Origin: Dugong dugon
Taxonomy: Eukaryota; Chordata; Mammalia; Sirenia; Dugongidae
Assembly (NCBI GenBank): GCA_030035585.1
Contig: CM057469.1
Coordinates: 57,305,501-57,369,500, forward strand
Reading direction: 5' to 3'
DNA length: 64,000 bases
The notes under the pieces were generated by a model that saw only the letters and a list, made by a program, of their open reading frames with translations, ran no database searches and was not told where the DNA came from. Below are positions 58,265-64,000 of this stretch, piece by piece. Every line of letters begins with the position of its first letter. Within the stretch, counting starts at the first letter, position 1. The translations under genes and the position numbers were made by a program.

Positions 58265-59165
58265 CAAAGTATTATGATGAAATGTGGAAGAATGGGAATT
58301 CCAGAACACTTCTAATTGTGCTCATGCAGAACCTGTACATAGTCCAAGAGGCAGTTGTTTAAACAGAACAAGGAGATGTTGCATGGTTTAAAATCAGGAA
58401 ATGCGTGCATCAGGGTTACGTCATTTCACCACACTTATTCCATCTGTATGCTGAGCAAATAATCCCAGAAGCTGGACTACATGAAGAAGAATGCAGCATC
58501 AGGATTAGAGAAAGACTCATTAACAACGGCAACATGCATATGACACAACCTTACCTGCAGAAAGCAAAGAGGACTTGAAGCCCTTACTGATGATCAAACA
58601 CTACAGACTTCAGTATGGATTACACCTCAACATAAAGAAAACCAAAACTCCTCACAACTGGACCAATAAGTAACATCATGATAAATGGAGAAAATATTGA
58701 AGTTGTCAAGGATTTCATTTTACTTGGATCCACAATTCACACCCATGGAAGCAGCAGTTAGGAAACCAAAAGACATACTGCACTGAGCAAATCTGCTATG
58801 AAAGACCTCTTTGAAGTGTTAAAAAGCAAAGATGTCACATTGGGATTAAGGTGCTCCCAACACAAGCCATGCTGTTTTCAATCGCCTGATATGCATGCGA
58901 AAGCTGGACAATGAACAAGGAAGACGGAAGAAGAATTGATGTCTTTGGATTATGGTACTGGCAAAGAATATTGAACATATCGTGGACTGCCAAAAGAACG
59001 AACAAATCTGTCTTGGAAGAAGTACGGCCAGAATGCTCCTTAGAAGCAAGGATGGTGAGACTTCCTCTCACTTACTTTGGACATGTTATCAGGAGGGACC
59101 AGTCCCTGGAGAAGGACATCATGGTTGGCAAAGTAGAAGGTCAGAGAAAAGGAGGAAGACATCAG
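58265..59165 (+). mobile_element. RTE/BovB-type LINE fragment, internally deleted and 3'-truncated
   Basis: Begins with 5'-proximal RTE text ('agaaaacaaagtattatgat'), which joins directly to RT sequence at 'agaatgggaattccagaaca'; most of the fingers region is missing. Continues to the C-terminal domain (frame 58911-59186, AKRTNKSVLEEVRPECSLEA). Stops at 'gaggaagacatc', before the RTE 3' tail. Inactive. Confidence 0.82.
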
Positions 59166-60247
59166 AAGAGTTTTCTTCTGTATTAAATAAAGCCATAAGT
59201 GATAATTAAATATATTACCTTCTTTGGAGTTTTTGAGCTTTGATAGAGTTTCTCTCCTTAATGTTGAATTACTTCAAGGTCTAACCATAGTCAAGAATTC
59301 ATCGCCCACCCTCCTACCAATCTAGGAAGAGTTCATAAAAAAAAGTTTTTTCACAGTCAGCACCACCTGGTCACTGCTTCTACACCTTGAGGACCTTTGA
59401 TACCTAATATGATTGAAAACGATGACATACAATTACAATTTTACTTTTCTCACACATAAGAGACTTCCTCTATTTTCTAACAGATTTTATAACACAGCAC
59501 GCATGTAAAATTTTTCATAATATAATGTAAAATAAAAGGACTAAAGAGCATTCCATTCTGTTCCATACCACTGTTATAACTTAAATAAATTATCACATGG
59601 GAATAAAATCATCTAAATGCTTGCTTTAACAGGGTCTCCTAGTCACAGTTTAATAAGACTATGGAGGAGGCATCATTGTTGGCAAATGGCCAAGAAAGTC
59701 ACTGATGACTTCCTCAGATTCCCTTGGTCTACCCTGACCAGAAAGCAGGAGCACTTAATTTTCCTACCACTTCTGAGAAAGAAATTTCTCTTTTCTGCAT
59801 CTGGTGATCTTCCCATGTGACTCTGTGGATCAACTAGGAAAATGCTTTGTAAGTAGGCATTTAAAAAATTATTGTTGATAGGCAGCTGGAGATATGACTT
59901 GATTAATAAGGTACATAAATATTTTCCTTTATTCTAAAATAAGACATCCTATAGGGTAAATCTTCAGTTTATCTGAAATAAAATCGGTTAGAGTAGTATT
60001 CCCAGTTACAGAACTGCAGAATCAAATGACCTTACATCAAAAATTACTTCAGGGAATATCAAGTCAAACCTCCCATCTAATACCTCAATCACTTATGAAA
60101 CATTTCCAATAGTTTTTCAATACATTCTGGAAGTCAGAATTCTTCACACCTCACAACATAACTCAAGTACATTTCTGAACTATTTCAAAAGTTCATCCAC
60201 AAATCCTGAAGAGTCCACAAGAAAATTTCTAGAGCAGAAGAGGAATT
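59166..60247. other. Intergenic DNA, no gene seen
   Basis: AT-rich with no recognisable exon. I looked on the minus strand for the last exon of GLRX2, the expected downstream neighbour, and did not find its C-terminal coding sequence. Confidence 0.4.
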
Positions 60248-62465
60248 TAGGAACGTTGCAGGGGACAAGGTCAACAAAAATCTGTGGGGTTTCTATACAC
60301 CAGCAGTGAGAAATCTGAAAGGGAAATTAGGGAAACAATTCCATTTACAATAGCATCTAAGAGAATAAAATACCTAGAAATAAATCTAACCAGGGACATG
60401 AAGGACTTAAAAATGAAAACTATAAAACACTGCTGAAAGAGATTTAAAAAGCCTTAAATAAATGGAAAGATGTTCCATGTTCATGGATTGGAAGACTTAA
60501 TATTGTTAAGATGTCAATACTACCCGAAGCAGTCCATAGATCTAATGCAGTTCTGACGAAAATTCCAACAGCCTTCTTTACAGAAATAGAAACACCAATC
60601 ATCAACTCTATATGGAATGGCAAGAGGTTCTGAATAGATAAAGCAATGTTGAAAGAGAAGAACAAAGTGGGAGGATTCACGTTTCCTGATTTTAAAACAC
60701 ACTATACAGCCACAGTCAGCCCTTCATATCCATGGGTTCCACATCCATGGATTCAAACAAATGCAGGTAGAAAATATTCCAGAAAAAAATGTGTTATGTT
60801 GTTGACATGTACTATGTAATTAGGCCTAGGATGGTTGCAGCTGTACTGAACATGTAGAGACATTTTTTTTCTTGTCATTATTCCCTAAACAGTATAGTAT
60901 AGCCAACTATTTACATAGCATTTACATTGCATTAGGTATAAGTAATCTAGAGATGATTTAAAGAATACAGGAGGATATGGATAGGTTATATGCAAATATC
61001 ACATCATTTTATAAAAGGGACATGAGCATCTGTGGATTTCGGTATCTGTCGGGGGTCCTGGAACTAATCGCTGGCAGATACCAAGGGACAACAAAACAGC
61101 CTGGTACGGTTATAATAGACACATAGACCAATGGAACAGAATTGAGAGTCCATAAATAAACCCACACATCTGTGGTCAGCTGATTTTTGGCAAGGGTGCT
61201 AAGTGCATTCAATGGAGAAAGAAGAGTCTCTTCAATAAATGATGCTGGGAAATTTGGATTTCCACATGAAGAAAAAAAACAAGATCCATACCTCACACCA
61301 CACACAAAACAAATTCAAAATGCATTAAGGACTAAATGTGCAAACTGAAGAAAAAACGGGGGCAACACTGTCAGGCCTAGCTTTTAACAATGGATTATCT
61401 AACATAATAACAAAAGCACAAACAGCAAAAGACAAAATAAATAAATGGGACCTCATAAAAATTAAAAACTTTTCTTCATCGAAAGACTTTACCAAAAATG
61501 TGAAAAGACAAGCTACTGACTGGGAGAATATGTTTGGAAACCATATATCTGACAAGAATCTAATAACCAAAATACATATATATAAAACTTCGACAACTAA
61601 ACAACAAAAAGACAAATAATCTAATCATAAAATCGGTGAAGGGCTTGAATAGACATTTCAACAAAGAGGACATTCAAACGGCCACCAAACACATGAAAAC
61701 ATGCTCGGTGTCATTAACCATCAGAGAGATGCAAATCAAAATCCCAGTGAGATACCATTTCACTCCCACTAGGGTGGCTGAGATGAAAAAACCAAAAAAT
61801 AACAAATGTTGGTAAGGATATATGGGGAAACTGGAACCTTTACCCATTGCTGGTGGGAATGCAAAATGGTACAGCCATTGTGGAAAACAGTGTGGCAGTT
61901 CCTCAAAAAAGTGAAAATAGAACTACCATAGGACTCAGCAATTCCACTCCTAGGTATATACCCAAAAGACTTGAAAGCAGAGACTCTTGACAGACACTTG
62001 TATACCAATGTTCACTGCAGCACTATTCACAATTGCCAAATAATGGTGGAAACAACCTAAATGCTATCAACAGATGAATGGATAAACAAAACTTGGTACA
62101 CAGATACAATAGAATACTCAGCCAGTAGGAGAAATGAAGTTTTAATACATGCTATACAATAAGGATGGAGCTGAAAGAAATATGCTGAGTGCAGTATAAG
62201 TCACAAAATATTGAATGACCTCACTTAAATAAAAAGACAAGAAAAGGCAAACGTATAGAGAACAGAGTTTATTAGCAGATACCAGGGCGAGAAGGAGGGG
62301 GAAAGAGGGGTTAACGGTGATGGAAATATCACACCAATTAAGGGTAGGGTTGCAGAGCTGATTATCATAATTGCTATCAATAAGTTGTACACCTGTAAAA
62401 AGTTGAATTGACAAAAGTTGTGTGATAGATATATTAACAACAACAAAAAGAAAAAAGAAAAGAGA
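60248..62465 (+). mobile_element. L1 3' part (ORF2 C-terminal half and 3' UTR), split by a Tigger
   Basis: Plus-oriented: 'gaaattagggaaacaattcc', 'cctagaaataaatctaacca', 'tttcctgattttaaaacaca', then after the Tigger 'aaaacagcctggtacggtta'. ORF2 C-terminal text continues through 61338-61619, and the L1 3' UTR has 'ccattgctggtgggaatgca' and 'gtacacctgtaaaaagttga', ending in an A-rich tail near 62465. Heavily mutated. Confidence 0.88.
60711..61091 (+). mobile_element. Tigger-type DNA transposon (MER2-like) nested in L1
   Basis: Left end 'gtcagcccttcatatccatg' and right end 'cagataccaagggacaac' are the inverted ends. The interior 'tgtactgaacatgtagagac' and 'agtaatctagagatgattta' is characteristic. 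It interrupts L1 ORF2 sequence that is continuous across the two flanks, so it inserted after the L1. Confidence 0.8.
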
Positions 62466-62469
62466 GAGA

Positions 62470-63298
62470 GTAGCTGCCAAGGCTTCTTACGTACAACCAA
62501 ACACCTCACGGAATTTGGTTTCTTAGTTTGGAGGTTTAGGGTCATGGTTTCATGGAACATCCCAGTTAAATGGCCTAATAACTTGTTTAATGCTTCTGTT
62601 CTACCTCCTAGTTCACTGTGTAGTGCCTGAGGTCTTAAGTGCTTGCAAGTGGCCATCCAATGCACAACAACTGGTCTTTATTCACCTGGAGCAAGAGAGG
62701 AAGGAGGAGCATCAGGAATAGAAGGAGGATATGAAATGTGTGGCTAACTGCCTCCATGAACAGCTGCCTCCTTTGCCATGAGACCAGAACTCGTGGTGCC
62801 CAGCTACCATTACTGAACATTTTAATCAAACAGTCTATAGAAGAATCCTGATCAAAAGGGGTAAAATGCGAACAAAATTTAAAATTCTCATGGACTCCAG
62901 ACTTCCTGGAGCCATGAAGGTTGAATAAGCCCCTGAAACTATTGCCCTGAGATCATCTTTAAACCTTAAACCAAAAATATTCCCTGAAGTCTTCTTAAAA
63001 CCAAAAATAGTCTCATTTAACTAGTAAAAAAAAGTCTGCTTTGAGCATTATGCTCTTTTAAGACTATCTATATGGGATCAAATTGACAACAACAACTTGA
63101 AAAATAGAACTTTAGGGGATAGTACATTTATGTTAATGGGGGAGGAACAAATCAGAAACAGAGGGTGAGACTGGTTGCACAACTCAAAAAATGTAATCAA
63201 TGTCCCTAAATTGTACATGCAGAAAATGTTGAATTGGTGTATGTTTTGCTGTGTATATTTTCAACAACAAAATAAATAAAAGTAAAAAAAAAAAAAAG
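62470..63298 (+). mobile_element. LINE-mobilised A-tailed repeat, family Y
   Basis: About 830 bp following the L1 tail, ending 'gctgtgtatattttcaacaa', AATAAATAAA and an A-run. It contains 'tagtgcctgaggtcttaagt', 'tggtgcccagctaccattac', 'gattgcccctgaaact'-like text near 62930, and 'tatatgggatcaaattgaca'. Part of it (62790-62880) aligns loosely with family X (57140-57240), suggesting the two families are related. No significant open frame. Confidence 0.65.
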
Positions 63299-64000
63299 AA
63301 TTTTACTGACAGTTTTAATCACTGCTGTCTCAGCAGAAGAAAAGTTTCTCCAAATTAAAAATAATAGTAACTTAAAAAACAATATTCAAGAAAAGTAATC
63401 TAGTTTGGCCTTACTGTCAACAGAGCACAATTACGTAAAACTACTGATCATAACAACATAATTAGTGATTTTGCTGAAATGAAACTAAGAAACATTATTT
63501 TATGCATAAAATGTACAATAATAATTTAAAAAAAAAAGTTCATCCTCGTATGATGCGGAAATCTGCCTCCTTTTAATTTTTGCCCGTAGGTACAGTTCTG
63601 CTCTCTGGAACTACTAAGTCATTAAATGAATAATTTGGTTTCTTTAAGAATAAATTTCGTTCTCTTAAAAATTTAATATACTTCTATTGCTTGGGAAATA
63701 CAAAACATAAAGGCCTGTCACAATACACCACGAGATATCCCTATCTAGTTTAGATATACTACAGGAAGTAAAGAATTGCAAATGTTAACCTACCACCCAG
63801 CTCTCAACTGTAAAATTCATATATAAATTCCTAATGATACAAATTTTCTACTTAACTCCACTCCTGTTTTCAGTCTTAAATACCATCTCTTTTGCTCAAG
63901 AATAGGCAAATAGGAAGATGAGGTTTCTACAGGAATTTACTGTTCATTACTTTCTACATCTTAGTCTTTCGTAAAGATAATTCATATATTTAAAACATCT
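63299..64000. other. Intergenic DNA, nothing recognised
   Basis: AT-rich, no repeat or exon identified. Could be approaching the 3' UTR of a convergent neighbour (GLRX2 in other mammals), but the sequence itself does not show it. Confidence 0.35.

Noticed and set aside
61338-61619. A 93-codon plus-strand frame
   Set aside because: It is L1 ORF2 C-terminal sequence within the L1 at 60248-62465.
62225-62665. A 146-codon minus-strand frame with hydrophobic segments
   Set aside because: It is antisense to an L1 3' UTR and an A-tailed repeat; hydrophobicity comes from T-rich complement of A-rich DNA.
59166-64000. Search for the terminal GLRX2 exon on the minus strand
   Set aside because: No glutaredoxin C-terminal coding sequence was found, so the gene is not annotated although gene order predicts it nearby.

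Overview
This window is mammalian nuclear DNA from an afrotherian, most likely an elephant or a close paenungulate relative. The evidence is spliced vertebrate genes, a CpG island, mammalian-wide repeats (MIR, L2, L1, MLT2/ERVL LTRs, Tigger and hAT remnants), and above all about 22 copies of the tRNA-derived AfroSINE. Many fragments of an RTE/BovB-type LINE carry the same 3' tail. Nearly all short open reading frames are chance frames or repeat debris.

Two host genes are supported. At 19.9-21.1 kb a CpG island holds a head-to-head promoter. UCHL5 (proteasome/INO80-associated deubiquitinase) is on the minus strand; only coding exon 1 (20150-20225, 25 codons plus one base) is recognised. RO60 (TROVE2, the 60 kDa Ro/SS-A autoantigen that binds Y RNAs) is on the plus strand. 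It has a non-coding first exon ending near 20695 and eight coding exons from 37587 to 47787. Joined, these give an intact 538-codon frame with consensus splice sites and correct phases, followed by a long AT-rich 3' UTR region with candidate poly(A) signals near 48.9, 49.2 and 54.5 kb.

Layout. 1-12 kb (the far side of UCHL5 exon 1, probably intron 1): a decayed plus-strand ERVL provirus with two MLT2-like LTRs, itself hit by RTE, SINE and DNA-transposon insertions. 12-19.9 kb: SINEs, L1, L2, MIR and a TIR element. 19.9-21.1 kb: bidirectional promoter. 21-37.5 kb: RO60 intron 1, packed with nested repeats, including an MLT2 LTR carrying two SINEs, an RTE copy with a 5' inversion, and an LTR with a visible poly(A) signal. 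37.6-47.8 kb: RO60 coding exons, with introns holding SINEs, a Tigger-like element and small TIR elements. 47.8-54.6 kb: probable 3' UTR. 54.6-64 kb: intergenic repeats (L1, RTE, a Tigger nested in L1). In mammals GLRX2 lies beyond RO60, but no GLRX2 exon was recognised here.

I found no undescribed gene system. The points most worth a second look are repeat biology: RTE tails shared by three SINE classes, a 5'-inverted RTE, a small TIR family with three copies, and a same-strand LINE-mobilised family with five copies. All repeat boundaries are eye estimates.
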